A stretch of 64,000 nucleotides of DNA from Hyaloscypha bicolor E (taxonomy: Eukaryota > Ascomycota > Leotiomycetes > Helotiales > Hyaloscyphaceae), in assembly GCF_002865645.1 (NCBI RefSeq), contig NW_020194512.1, forward strand, positions 2,211,183 through 2,275,182, written 5' to 3'. How positions within the stretch are numbered: position 1 is the stretch's first letter; the number at the start of each line of letters is the position of its first letter. A program made the position numbers and the translations under genes. The notes under the pieces are model-generated. The model was given only the letters and a program-made list of their open reading frames with translations. It was not told the DNA's origin and ran no database searches. Shown here one piece after another: positions 22,618 through 34,190 of this stretch.

Positions 22618-23755
22618 ATGGGCAGCCGAGAGACAAAGATGGCGCATGCGGAATACCGGAAGGTGAGGGGGCTAGTCCTCGATTTCGAAGCCGACAATGA
22701 GCGACGGGAATCGAGGGCGGCTGGGCTGACCCCAACCTTGCCCAACCATCGTCCCAGCGCGTTCTGGCGCCAATTTGAAAATATTGAGGTGTACAGGAAG
22801 AAAAATCAGTCAAAGGACGGTTTGGACGGGCTCCAAGAGCCTCTTAGGCGTGGACTTCCAAAAAGGCAAGGAATATGAGTCATGGCACTTGGCACTTGGT
22901 ACCGCAAAGGGGGCTAAACTGAAAGTGGCCATCGAAATAGACCACCTGGACTATGTGGCGGGCTGCATTCTTCAGGGGGACAGGAATGGATATCTGTCAA
23001 TGGAGGATTTGGCTTGGATCGAGGAGGCCCCCAGGCATGAACTTCCAAAGGGTAGCGTCGGTGAGGTATTGAGCTTCGCCTATGGTATTGTGAGGGAGGC
23101 CAAACGGAAAGTGTTCAGCGAATTAGATCGCTTGGAGTGTGTGATGGACAGTCTTAAGGCTCGCATTACTGAATTGCCCGGGGAGCACATCGACAAAAAC
23201 ATCTTCAAATAGGTGGTTGTTAAGGGCGAACCCTCTAACGACTCGCTCTCAGAATTGATCAACCCTTTTGAGAATCTTCGGTACGAGATTCCTAGTGACG
23301 ACAGCACCGAGAGAGAGAGTTCTACCACCGCACTTGATATAAGCCGTGGCAAGGGTAAAGCTGCTCGTATGGAGAATGGCGAGTCCGAACTTCGTGTCAA
23401 GCAGAGAGCAATGCCGTGTTTTGCCATGACTCCAGAAGAGCAAGCCATCGTCAACCAGACGGCTGCCATCATGCACCGGTTAATAACGGAGGAAGACCGA
23501 CCTTCTCTTAGCGCTTCTTTGTCCAATGCTTGGCGCTGTTTTCACGGTGCAATGTATAACGTCTCAGAAGAAATAATGCATCAGATATACATAAAATACT
23601 GGAATATATCCGAGTGTGAGGTTTGCAAAAGCCGCGCTGCGGAGCCTCGACTTGGAAACGGTACCGTAGGTACTCCAATGGTTACTCACCCAGCTGCTAT
23701 TGTTCCAGACTGGCCGCAAATGGCTGCAGAGATATCTTTGATTGACTGCGACTAG
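22618..23755 (+). CDS. Hypothetical protein, interrupted frame (optional intron or pseudogene)
   Basis: Not recognised. Three coding-like blocks lie in line: 22618-22788, 22838-23212 and 23213-23755. The first shift of frame is explained by a 49-nt intron (GTGTAC...CCAAG, 22789-22837, phase 0), though its ends are weak. Blocks two and three share a frame but are separated by a TAG at 23210-23212. An intron 23090-23212 (GTGAGG...AAATAG, phase 0, 123 nt) would remove the stop and give 321 aa; if retained, the protein ends at the TAG. The retained segment itself reads as plausible protein (RLECVMDSLKARITELPGEH). Composition is acidic and helical in the middle with Ser/Thr-rich parts later and a CEVCKS pair near the end. 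It could instead be a decaying gene. The start MGSRETKMAHAEYRKV is the first ATG. Confidence 0.4.
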
Positions 23756-24978
23756 AACGATAAGGTAGGCTTGATGTTCGAGCAATGCGTCCTTCGTAGG
23801 CGAACGATTTCTTTTGCAAAATCAATCAAAGAAAGCCTGTTCAAAGAATCGACGAATAGACAGAGAAATGAATACTCTGCAAATACGCCTTTTCTATTGT
23901 AATTGACTGATTAATACTCGTGAAGTGATAAGAAGAAGAGTTAATTTCGATTGTTCAAGCTCAAAGAACCGGAAGGAAGTCAAAAAGGGGTTCGCTTAGC
24001 GAGTCTACACCAAAAAAATTCATCCACCAAATACTCGAGATCAAGGGAACACTAAGAGCCTAGAAACTTGAATTTCGCTTAGTCCTCCTCCACTACGAAT
24101 TAGAGGGACCTGCAAAACGTTTGCCTCCACGCCCTGCCTCTCAACGTGGAGTCGATTAGGCGAGGAACAAAAAATGCAAAACTCTTGCCGTCCAGCCAAC
24201 CTCCGTTGATGTCGCGGGGTAGTGTGGTACGGGGTGCGAAGACCGGGGGGGGAACCGACTTTTTTCGTGAAAACTCATTATCGCCGGCATTATACGCATC
24301 TCAGAGAGCAGCGGTTTGGCACAGGTAGGAGAAAGCTTTTGCGCTTTTTTATGCGAGTTTAACCACTTCGCGGTGTCTAAAGGTGATAACCTAGCCACTT
24401 TCTAGTGGATGTGTTTTAATCTTGCAAAGAGTCTTTTGTGTTGATTGGAAGAAGTGTTCTCATATTTAGTATATGAGACTGTAGAGTTTCCTTTGCGAAA
24501 TCGGCTCCGGAGAGCAAGCGAAAGTCATCTGTTTGATGAAGACATCAAGTCTATATCGAGGGGTGAGCTAGTTCACTTTGGGATTAAGGACCTGCAGATG
24601 CATCTACTTTCTTATAAACTTGCGTTGTCTTCAGAATTCTTTTATAGATTGCCCACGCATGCCTGTAATTACCTGGCTGCTTAGGATTTGTTGGCGCACA
24701 ACCTTGGTCGCTAACATTGAGCTATCAATCAATTCTTCAAGGCGATATATTGGATGAGATGCATTGAAGAAGGTCAGAGAGGCAATACAGAGAATTCAGC
24801 ATTTCAACATCAGTACAATAGCAAACCAAAAGGCGCGAGCAGATTCCTCGCAACCTCAATCACTTGGTCCAATGGGGTTGCGTGATGGCTGTTGATGAAC
24901 GAGAACTTCAGAGCCTTGGAAGGAGCAATAAATCCCAAAAACTCGGCTAAATAATGTTCCATTGAAAAAGGTTATGTC
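23756..24978. other. Intergenic with one weak small ORF
   Basis: 1.2 kb before the 3' end of the iminopeptidase gene. A plus-strand frame at 24445-24684 (79 codons, MEEVFSYLVYETVEFPLRN) looks mildly protein-like but has no family, no intron support and no neighbour in frame. Nothing else was seen. Confidence 0.35.
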
Positions 24979-26227
24979 CTATGCTTTTAAGGACTTGAAC
25001 TTATCAGCAGCATCTACCAAAGCCAGCTCCACTTTCTTTTCGTGAGCACTATGTCCGACATCGTCAAGAATTATGTACTCGACATTCTTGTTGTCCTTTC
25101 CGCCCAAAGATTGGTATAAATCCCAGCTTATCTTCGCCGGGCAAACCACATCGTATCGACCTTGCACAATGATGATCGGGAGGTGCTTGATCTTGTGAGC
25201 TTCCTCGATAAGTTGCCCATCTCGCATCCATCCACCGTTCACGAAGAAATGACATTCAATTCGTGCGAATGCGAGCGCCCTAACAGAAAAGGTTAGTGGC
25301 CCAGTATCGCAAAATAGAGTACCAACTTACCACTTCGGATCATCCACCTTCTTGATATACTCTGGGTCAACCATCAGCTTGCTCGTAGCCGTTTCCCAAG
25401 TGCTCCACGCAGACGCACTTCCAACAGTCAGCAAAGTTACACCATTTTATACAACTCAACTCACCATTTCAGCCTCTCCTCCTCATTGTCCCCAGTAAGT
25501 CTCTTGTAATAAGCCTTCATCATATCGCCCCTCTCCTCCACAGGAATGATAGCCTTATACGGCTCAAAATAGTCGGGAAACAGCATATCTGCACCTTTCT
25601 GATAAAACCATTCCAATTCCTCCCTCCTCAATGTGAAGATACCTCGCAATATCAACCCAAGACATCGCTCCGGATGTTTCTGGGAATATGTAAGCGCAAG
25701 AGTTGAACCCCACGAACCGCCAAATACTATCCACTTCTCGATTTTCAAATGTTCTCTCAGAGCTTCGATGTCGGAAACAAGGTGCCAGGTAGTATTGTCT
25801 TCGAGGCAGGCGTGTGGGGTTGATTTTCCGGATCCGCGCTGGTCGAAGAGGATAGATCTATAATGAGAAGGATCGAAATACTGCCTAGACAAAATGTCAG
25901 TTCCAAATGTAGCTATTGCGTTTGCCAATTGGCCATGCTTGCCTGTCACTATCCTCAATTCCTCCTCCTGGACCACCATGTAGGTAAATGATTGGAGTAC
26001 CTGTTGAGAGACCACACTCTTCTGCAACGAATTAGCAACATGTTCTTTGGAGGGGAGAGAGCCGGGAGAGAGCCGGGAGCATGTCTCATGCTTCCGACCA
26101 GTGAAAGTAGGGAGGTTGGAATATGGAACAAAGAAATAGGTTGGTTACCGTAGTATATTGCGTGGGTACTAGAGACTGGCAGATGTCCTGATTTGTTCAC
26201 GGGAAAGGCAGGGTAGACTGGGGCCAT
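24979..26227 (-). CDS. Proline iminopeptidase (alpha/beta hydrolase, S33)
   Basis: Removes N-terminal proline from peptides; cytosolic. Five exons (minus): 26227-26149, 26021-25943, 25884-25465, 25417-25331, 25279-24979; 321 aa, the usual size for the family. All phases agree. The family landmarks are in order: YLHGGPGGG oxyanion loop, DSDRQYFDPSHYRSILFDQR, GSGKSTPHA, nucleophile GGSWGSTLAL, WSTWETATSKL, acid in GRYDVVCPA and His in VGHSAHE. Intron 2 starts with GCAAGC after CAG, a GC-AG intron; no GT donor nearby keeps the conserved SDR-QYFDP junction. The start MAPVYPAFPVNKSGHL is the only suitable ATG. It is divergent from the DHH gene. Confidence 0.93.
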
Positions 26228-26700
26228 AGCTATGTGAGGCGATTGCTGATCGAGAAAGTGTGGAGTGAAGGTGGTGTAGCGGTGGAGGTTGTTGTTCTTG
26301 TGGAGAAGTTCGAGATTTGGGTTCTCTCCCTCTGAGGAAATGATTGAGACCAATCGAGTAAAATATTACGTTTGGCTCCTTGAAAGGACGGAGTAACGGG
26401 AGGGAAAGTCGTTCTCGGTTGGTACGAGGCGGGGTCGGCTCGGATTAACTTTACAGCGGTCACTTTCAGGGGGTCATTCGCTAAATGAGGCCTAGCCTCC
26501 GGATTTGCTACCACATAGATCCGCTTCTCTTCTTCATCACATATTTGATTATGAGCAGTAACACTGCATTCACTTTCCGGATCCTGACTTCAAGTACCAT
26601 GGCTTGTTGGACAAACTGGTAAAGCAATTCCACCACAGACACAGCTTCGATTACGTCACGAAATCCCTCTCAAATGCTGGCTTCAATCAGTCCATAGCAG
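26228..26700. promoter_or_regulatory. Divergent promoter of iminopeptidase and DHH phosphoesterase genes
   Basis: 473 bp between two start codons facing away from each other. It presumably contains both promoters. No defined element was recognised. Confidence 0.5.
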
Positions 26701-28490
26701 ATGCTTAACCTCTTCAGATCTGTACCTTATAGAGGGCCTGGCTCAATTCACGCCTTTTATTCACTTAAATTCAGACTCCGTCTGGCTTTTTCAAACTTCC
26801 ATCAATTTCGCACAATGAAACGCAAAGCAGAGAGCCCAGAGCCCGCGGCAAGAAAAGCAGCAAGAGGAAATGACTACTGTAGCGTGCAACCGAAAAGGGA
26901 CAGCCTTGGAAACCAAATATGGCCCGCCCCGGAAGATCAAATGATTGCTGCAAGAGCATTTTTTAGAGAATGGTAAAAGCTTCTCCATGTTGTTTGATCC
27001 TCATCACTGACCATCCAAGTGCCAAAGCTCAAAAGCCAACTCTTATTGTCCCCGATAAAGACGCTGATGGACTCAGCTCTGGGGTGATTGTCCACAGAAC
27101 ACTAGTTAAGCTGGGGCTTGATTCTAAGCTCCTAGATGTTCACCTAGTCCAGAAAGGATCAAATATCCATGAGGAGGATGAGCGAAAAGTCATGTTGGAG
27201 AAGAAGCCGACATTCGTCATTGTCTTGGATCAAGGAAGTCGAAGTGGGCCACCTGTAATTGATGATCCAGACGTCAAATCCCTCCTCATAGATCATCATC
27301 TGAGTGACGAGTTTCCGAAAGATGCACAAGTGAGTCAAATTGTTGAAAATGAGATTAGTAAATTGACATAATTCAGGTTGTCTCAGCTGTAAGGGCAACG
27401 AGGTTCCTTAAATTCTTTGTTCTCAACGTCTGAAATACTCCCTCCTCATCTCGTGCACTCCCAACACATCCCAAAAGGGTGTAGTTCCACCTCATTTGCT
27501 CAATCGTACTCCTTAGATATTCCGAAACAAAAAAAGATGCTGACTCACCTCTTATCCAGTGTCACTACCCTCCAGTTGCCCCAACCTCTCTCGTCACATT
27601 TGAAATCTGTAAAGATCTTGATCAAGATATAGCTCAAGAATGTGGGTATCTTTGTGCAATTGGAACTCATGGCGATCTCGGTAACACCTTGAAATGGGAG
27701 CCACCTTTTCCAGATATGACAGAGACTTTCAAAAAGCATACAAAGAAAGCGGTCAACGATTGTGTTTCATATATAAATGCTCGTACGTCCTCAAGTTCCG
27801 TTTGACCCCTGTCCACTCACGTTTCGCAGCTCGCCGGACGGGAACATACGATGTGGTTACGGCTTGGAAAGCTCTTCTAGAGGCGAAAGACCTCAAGGAA
27901 ATCCTAAGCAATCGACGACTGGAAGAAGCCAGGCGTGAAATAAATTTTGAAGTGGAGAAACACACCCATACGCCACCAAAGTTCAGCAAGGATGGGAAGA
28001 TTGCGGTCCTGAAGATCAATACTCAAGCACAAGTGCATCCAGTCATTGCAACAAGATGGGTATGGCTCCTTCACCAATACCAGCCCCGAAAGACATCGCT
28101 AACGAGAATTTTAAGGCTGGTCATCTGAAGTCAAAAGCCCTCGAGATCGTCATGGTGGCAAACTATGGTTATCTCCCTGGCAAGGTCAACTTCTCATGTC
28201 GAATCGCCAGATGTGCAAGAGATCGAGACCCTCCAGTCAACATCATCGAATCCTTAAAAGTTGTCGCAGATCTCGACACAACAGATCTGGTTCAACGTTT
28301 GGGAAGCAGTTTTGCCAGGGGGCATAAAGAAGCTTCTGGTGGGATTGTGAACACTGCAGAATTCGAAGAGTTGTGTCTTTTAATGAAAGTTGGCGAGAAG
28401 CCAGACAAGCCGGAAGGAGAACCACCGAAGAAGAAACCCGAGAAGTCGCCGCAGAAGAATACTTTGAATAATTATTTCAGGAAGGCTTGA
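26701..28490 (+). CDS. DHH-family phosphoesterase (RecJ/exopolyphosphatase-like)
   Basis: Metal-dependent phosphoesterase of the DHH superfamily; the substrate (nucleic acid, nucleotide or polyphosphate) cannot be told from sequence. Six exons: 26701-26972, 27020-27329, 27377-27388 (12 nt), 27560-27782, 27830-28059, 28116-28490; 473 aa. Motif I is VPDKDADGLSSG (about residues 101-112), motif II VIVLDQGSRSG, motif III LLIDHHLSDE (about 180-189) and motif IV LCAIGTHGDLG. The C-terminal half ends in a GKVNFSCRIA segment like DHHA1 substrate domains, then a Lys/Pro tail with KNTLNNYFRKA, reminiscent of a PIP box (QxxLxxYF). The first 38 residues (MLNLFRSVPYRGPGSIHAFY...) are Arg-rich with no acids, like a mitochondrial presequence; a second ATG at 26815 starts a basic, NLS-like MKRKAESPEPAARKAAR. 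Confidence 0.85.
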
Positions 28491-28777
28491 TACAGGAAGG
28501 CTTGATAGAGGAATTTTAAAACTATCATTCCTGCGTTTTGAAACATGCTCCCTTGCTTCAGGGACAAAAAAATAAGATTTACTACAGATAATGCAGAAGT
28601 TGTTGTTCTGCTGCTGCCTTGATTCAAGGAGTCTATCACTGTTCTTTGGCAGACGAAACAATGTCATTGTGCAGAATAAAAAGACTCCATCCGCTTCGTT
28701 GTCCACCTCCACATCGTCTTTCCCCTCAACTACACTCCAGTCCCAACAAGTCCAAAGGCAGATCCCAGCAAGAGGGT
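28491..28777. other. Intergenic
   Basis: 287 bp between the DHH gene stop and the start of the next plus-strand ORF. Nothing recognised. Confidence 0.4.
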
Positions 28778-29131
28778 ATGGCTAACTACCCATCATACTT
28801 AGGGGAGAGTTGGTTTAACGGACCCAAAGAAATCCAAAACGATTGGGTCATTATCGACCAGGAACTCACGTTTGTCGGTGATGAAGATGCAAAAGAAGGG
28901 GTGGGAAACGAGGCAGATACAGTCTTGTTGCTTCTGAAGAACAAGAAGGGTGACAAAGACGAGAAGAAGAAGTCCGAGAAACTCGGCAAGAATCCCCCAC
29001 CGAAAGCTTCTACATGGACTGCCGCTAATTTCAAGGATATGGCAGCTAGCTGGATTCAAAAAGCTATTGGGAGCAGGGGGATAGACAAAGTGTTATCTGC
29101 CGAGAATGCGACATATTGTAAGGTGTGGTAA
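28778..29131 (+). CDS. Small hypothetical protein, lysine-rich centre
   Basis: 117-aa frame from MANYPSYLGESWFNGPKEIQ. Not recognised. The N-terminal third is aromatic and acidic (NDWVIIDQELTFVGDED), the centre is Lys/Asp/Glu-rich (KNKKGDKDEKKKSEKLGK), and the end is probably helical (ANFKDMAASWIQKAIG). The composition argues for a real protein; no signal or span. The frame is open upstream to 28619, but that part is Pro/Leu/Arg-rich and looks non-coding. It could also be one exon of a longer gene. Confidence 0.5.
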   Translation: MANYPSYLGESWFNGPKEIQNDWVIIDQELTFVGDEDAKEGVGNEADTVLLLLKNKKGDKDEKKKSEKLGKNPPPKASTWTAANFKDMAASWIQKAIGSRGIDKVLSAENATYCKVW

Positions 29132-30326
29132 ATATGAATGATCTTCAACTACCGACTCCTTGAATAATTTATGATTTCTCTTGTGAGTTCTGTGAAATTT
29201 TCGAATGACTTAAAGCTCCACTGAACTTTGACCTTTTGGAAAATATAGTGTGAAGTTAAAAGTCAGTTCCCATCGCTGTCTCTTAGCCCTGCGTCAGTCG
29301 TGTCTCGTCAGGCATTTCCTTGCTTTGGCGCAACCATCTCGTCGCTGTAGTCCATGTGTTTTACCGTGACAATGATTTCTCCCAGTTCCGATATCATTAT
29401 TGCGTTCTCTTTGGTCGACGAGTTGTTTTAGAAGACGATTTTTGGGTGTGGAAGGCAAATGAAAAGAAAAATTGTTTACACACAAACCCCGCACAAGATG
29501 TGAGGAGTATGGAGAAGGAAAGAAATATTAGGTGTGGGAGGAAGGGTTTTGATGGGCGCCTGGTGTGTGTGTCATGTCGCATGTCAAAAGTGTTTTAACT
29601 TATCTACGGTAAGGAGGCTGGTGGCGCCGTGTATTACTCGCCGTGATGGAAGAATTCAACTAGGAACTGGGAATCGGATAAGCTGCCTGTATTCAATGTT
29701 TCGCCTTTGCTTGCATGCTATTTTGAGTGATAGAGGCGATGTCAACAAGCCGGGTCCGATGGGAACCGTGATTCTCGGCAGCCGCCTCTAAGATTAACTT
29801 CCTGGCGAGAATTGTAATTCTGTAACTTGCGAAATGTAACCTTAGCGCATTGAAGCGCACACTGTGAGTTTCAGCAGCTTCTGATACCATGGCAAATGAC
29901 ATTGCTCCTGCTTCGATCTGATGATCTATTTTCAAAGGAGTGTAGTCCACTCATTGGCTTTACAAGATGCCACTTTTCGATATCGTCCGGGATAGCATTT
30001 AAAGCAAGGTGGTAACCGTCCCAAAAGTCGGAGAGGAAAATAGGAGCTGGCATTTGATTGGTGCAGAACACGATCGAGGTTGTCCGACCCCTTTGGGCTT
30101 AGCGAGGCTGATCTGGGAAAACCGACGGTTGGCATGTTCCAAGACAACGACACCATATAAAGATGAGATAAAAATCCATGATTTTTGTGGTTTTCATCAC
30201 CTACAGAAAACATTCATTAAATTCTATCATCTTTGTAAGTTTTGAGTTGGGGAACTGTCGAACGCCGACCTTGCATCAACAGATCAAAAACTGTGGCTCC
30301 AAACAGTCGACAAGTCATCCGAGATT
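29132..30326. other. Intergenic
   Basis: 1.2 kb with no family-like frame on either strand; open frames are under 95 codons and overlap in several phases. It presumably includes the promoter of the alpha/beta hydrolase gene. Nothing else seen. Confidence 0.45.
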
Positions 30327-31439
30327 ATGTCCGACCCGCCTTCTCCAGAACTCTTGACGATACCAAGCAAACCTTCCGCTCCAATCTCACACACCTTCTT
30401 GCCAGCCATTAATCCACCATCATCGCTACAGAAACAACTCATCGTTTTCGTCAATGGCCTCGGTCTCCCGGCTTCCTCTTGGCTACCTGGCATCCAAATT
30501 CTCCACAGCACCATCAAGTCCTGCCCCCCAATCTTAACCTATGACCGCTACGGCCAAGGTCTCACCACAGCCAGAGATCCCCTCGACACCCAAAAGCCAC
30601 TAGGACACGACTTCATCGACGTAGCTAAGGACCTCCATGAAATCGTCACCACTATCGCAACTACTAGGCTCGGTCTCCAAAGATCCGATCTTGAAAAAGG
30701 AAAACTTCATTTACTTCTTATAGGCGCTTCTATCGGAGCACCAATTGTTCGGCTTTACGTTCAACATCACCCCGGCATTGCGGCTGGAATCATCCTTCTC
30801 GATTCGAACATTGCTGTTGATTATAGTGCCGTTTGGCCGGATCCTGATGCGCCTGGGTTTGATCCCAGCTTAGTTGTCTCTGACGATTGCACGCTCGAGC
30901 AATATCGAGTTGAGAGGACGAAGGTGGCTATGATGTTTGATTTGAAGGTTAAGAATTCGGAGGGTTTGGATCGGAGTAACTCTGCTCTTCTGGTGCCTCA
31001 TGCGGATGCTCCGAAGTTGATGGGAGTCAATGGTAAAGGCCCTTTATTGACGGTTGTTGGTCATGATCCGGAGACTTTTGCTGAGATGAGTTTCATGATG
31101 ATGGGGACGCCAAGGAGCTTGAGTCGAAAGTTGACGAATCCGTGAGTCAAGCCAATTGTACTGAAATGAGATCGTTGAATCGTTAACTGAAGATAGGTAT
31201 TGGGCGAGGTATAATGAGGGTCTCACCAAGATTACTGATGAAGACAAGTGTGATGGAGTTTTGATTGCAAAGGGTTGTGGCCACTTCATTCAAAAGGACG
31301 ACCCGTAGGTGTTCAGATTTTTTTTAAGACAATGTCCTCTCCCGAAACAATCCCGATTGAGCAATTGCTGACTCCCCCATTACCTAGGAGGGTTGTCGCA
31401 AAGGAAATCGGGAGCATGATAGAAAAGCTTGAATGGTAA
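30327..31439 (+). CDS. Alpha/beta-fold hydrolase
   Basis: Serine hydrolase of unknown substrate. Three exons: 30327-31141, 31197-31304, 31388-31439; 324 aa. Junctions are in phase: LTNP-YWARYNEG and KDDP-RVVAKEIG. Visible: VFVNGLGLPASSW near the oxyanion position, TYDRYGQG, nucleophile elbow LIGASIGAPI (G-x-S-x-G), and the catalytic His in KGCGHFIQ in exon 2. The short last exon ends in MIEKLEW. No signal peptide, so probably cytosolic. The stop lies 98 bp from the stop of the convergent acyl-CoA ligase gene; the two could share a metabolic role, but that is only suggested by position. Confidence 0.88.
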
Positions 31440-31537
31440 GCAGAGATGGTGACTTGTCTCAATGTTCCCTCGGTTCGAGAACAATCTAATATGTCGATAT
31501 CGCTTTTAATGCCGTCCAACAAGAAAGTATGAAAGTA

Positions 31538-33336
31538 TCACAGCTTGGCTCTTGGATCCCTCCTTGCCAACTCTCTCAAATCCTTTCTCAATATCTTTCC
31601 TGATGGACTCTTGGGAATGACGTCCAGAAACACAACACCACCTCTAAGTTGCTTGTGACTCGAAGCATGCTGTTTCACGAAATCCTTGATTTCCTGCTCC
31701 GTGATGTCGCCGCTCTTCACAACATATGCTCTGGGTGCTTCTGTTCCAGGTATCTCCACGCCAATCACTGCTGCATCCATAATCTTTGGATGAGTGAGCA
31801 AGAGGCCTTCAAGCTCAGCTGGTGCAACCTGGATGCCTTTATACTTAATGAGTTCCTTCTTTGAGTCAGCAAAATCCAATCTAGAAGCAGAAAACAAACC
31901 TTCTTCCGATCCACAATATAAGGCAAGCCATTCTTCCAAATCGCAATATCACCCGTGCAAAACCATCCATCCACAAACGAGTCCTTCGTAGCCTGCAAAT
32001 TTTTATAATATCCTGTGGTGACCACAGGGCCTTTCATCCACACCTCACCCGGCTTCCCCTCTCCTACATCCTTCCCATCATCATCCACAAGCCTCAAACT
32101 CATATTCGGTAGCAACGGGCTCACGCTCCCCGTCTCATCCCTCTCTCCCCACGGCATAATCGTCGAGCTCCCCGTCGTTTCACTCAACCCCCAAGTCTGG
32201 CTAATAAACGTCTTCCCCTTCCCCAACTTACTACTCGCCGCATGCTGTAACTCTTTCCCCAGCGGAGCAGCGCCGCTGATCGCCATCTCCAACGTATCGA
32301 ACTGATTCGTGACATTTGGTATCTTCGCAATCAGAAGCCAAATAGGAGGAACGGTGAACAAAAATGTGATGCGGAACTTCTTGTTGTATTCTAGGAATTG
32401 GGCGAAGTCGAAACGGGGCATCCAGTATACACTGCCGCCGAAGAAGAAGGGGTTGATCATATAACACATTACTCCTGCTATGTGTGCTGCGGGGAGATGT
32501 GCGACAGTCCTGAATTCGAAGGGGGGTTCTCCTTGTGCTATCCGCTCGGTGATCGCTTCTCTGTATAACATGGTTGGAATGAAGGATTGAGCTACGATAT
32601 TCGTGTGTGAAAGCTCAACTCCTACGTTTCATCAGCGAGCTCGTCAACAACTTTAGGGTGTCACCCACCTTTCGGAACCCCAGTAGTGCCAGAAGAATAG
32701 AGCAAGCAAACTAAACTGTTGTCCAGCTTTTTTCGATCCGTAATCCTTTCCCACTCCAATATTCCTTCCCCCCCAAGACAGTTCTGCTCCCCCTCAACAC
32801 TTCGAAACCCCCATTTCCCCTTCCCAGAACTTATCACCAACACCCTATTCAAAGAAACCCCACACTCCTTAGCAGATTTAATAGCAACATCCTTTGCATC
32901 CTCACTGCAAAAGATGAGGTTGCTGCTTCCCTGTATAACCTGTCTACTCAATTCTGCCGCCGTGAAAGTCGCACTCGCAGAACTGTACACCCCACCAGCT
33001 GCAACAACCCCAAAAAGCACAATCGGGAGGAGGATTTTGCCAGAGGATATGCAAACCACTACATCCTTTCCAGGACCATTGGCGCCGATGCCGAAGGTGT
33101 GTCTAAGGTTGTAGGCTACATTTTTCGTCAAGTCACGAGCTTGGGATTTGGTGATGGTGTTAGAGGGGTCGGAAGCTTCAACGTGGAGAACAGTATCTTC
33201 TTTTGCTCCGCAAAGTTGAGAATCTATGATAATTTAGTGATCGCTGATTATAGAGACATCGAAGAGACATACCGAAGAGAAATGAGAGCAGGTCTATATC
33301 GGGAACATGATAGCTTTTCGAAGCTGAATAAATCAT
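31538..33336 (-). CDS. 4-coumarate-CoA-ligase-like acyl-CoA synthetase, peroxisomal
   Basis: ANL-superfamily adenylating enzyme that activates a carboxylic acid to its CoA thioester. Exons (minus): 33336-33273, 33223-32669, 32621-31900, 31855-31538; 552 aa. The first exon (MIYSASKSYHVPDIDLLSFLF) is short and was found from homology and phase. Visible: the ATP-binding loop YSSGTTGVPKG, HLPAAHIAGV, ISGAAPLG, QTWGLSETTG, GWFCTGDIA, the hinge DRKKELIKYKG and the catalytic Lys in SPSGKILRKDLRE. The C-terminus is RAKL, fitting a type 1 peroxisomal targeting signal, as in plant 4CL-like enzymes of fatty-acid or jasmonate metabolism. The last intron has the acceptor AAAG-AAG, where two sites three bases apart are possible. 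Substrate unknown. Confidence 0.92.
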
Positions 33337-34190
33337 TTCCACTTCCCTTTGTCGGAATATTGAAAGCAGAAGGAACTGGATGGAAATGTTCAGTAGATAG
33401 CACGCTTGAATAAGAAATACAGTTGCGCAGCGGGTGATTTGACGAATAGAGACGAGAACAACAAAGCAAAGCTAGAAGAGAAAGTCGGGAAAGAAAGTGA
33501 CTTTGAGGGGTTTCACCACATGAAGCCTTGTCCTTTACTTATCGTGCCTCGGCAAACAGACATGGACATGGAGCTGGATCCTGATATCTCCCTACCGGTT
33601 GCTGAACGCTACTTGACCAAAAATATGGCTACGAAGACGAACGCAGCTGTTTGATTCGGGCTTCGAATCCAGCTTGTGGCGCGTGCAGGAGTGGCGTTCG
33701 ACGATGGGTTCTTGATGCGGGGTAGGCTTGTCCATGCCGCCGGGAAAATCTCCCTTCTAAGTTAGCATACATCGCCATTTGGCCATTCACCATGTACAGT
33801 CAAGGCATCAGTGTCCCGATCAAGGATCTGTGCCAAAAGATAATAACTGACTCGAAGGTACTGACTCGGAGGTAAAGGATTGCATCTCGCATAGTTCAGA
33901 TAATCCCACGATGATGAGAAAGCAGAAACAATTTATTCATATCTATCACTCATTCCACTAACTCCCGGCTCCCCGATATGACCATTATCTTTATAATCGT
34001 ACACGCTCGACTCTGAAAGCCGAGCTGAAGAAACATACTAGAAGATCCAGCATCAAAAACGAGCAGATCAGTAAGCCTCGTGTCCTTCGTACGATGGAGC
34101 GCTCTCTCAGAAGCCCTCAATGATGCCGACGACTGTGGCAAGGTTTCCCAACAGTCGCTAAGGAAAAGACCAACAGCCCAAACCATCAAG
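33337..34190. other. Intergenic
   Basis: 0.85 kb between the ligase start and the 3' end of the bromodomain gene. A plus-strand frame at 33406-33654 has no family features. It presumably contains the ligase promoter. Confidence 0.45.

Noticed and set aside
23210..23212. Programmed stop-codon readthrough at the TAG of the hypothetical gene
   Set aside because: The following bases (GTG) do not match the known strong fungal readthrough context (UGA CUA); an optional intron explains the data better.
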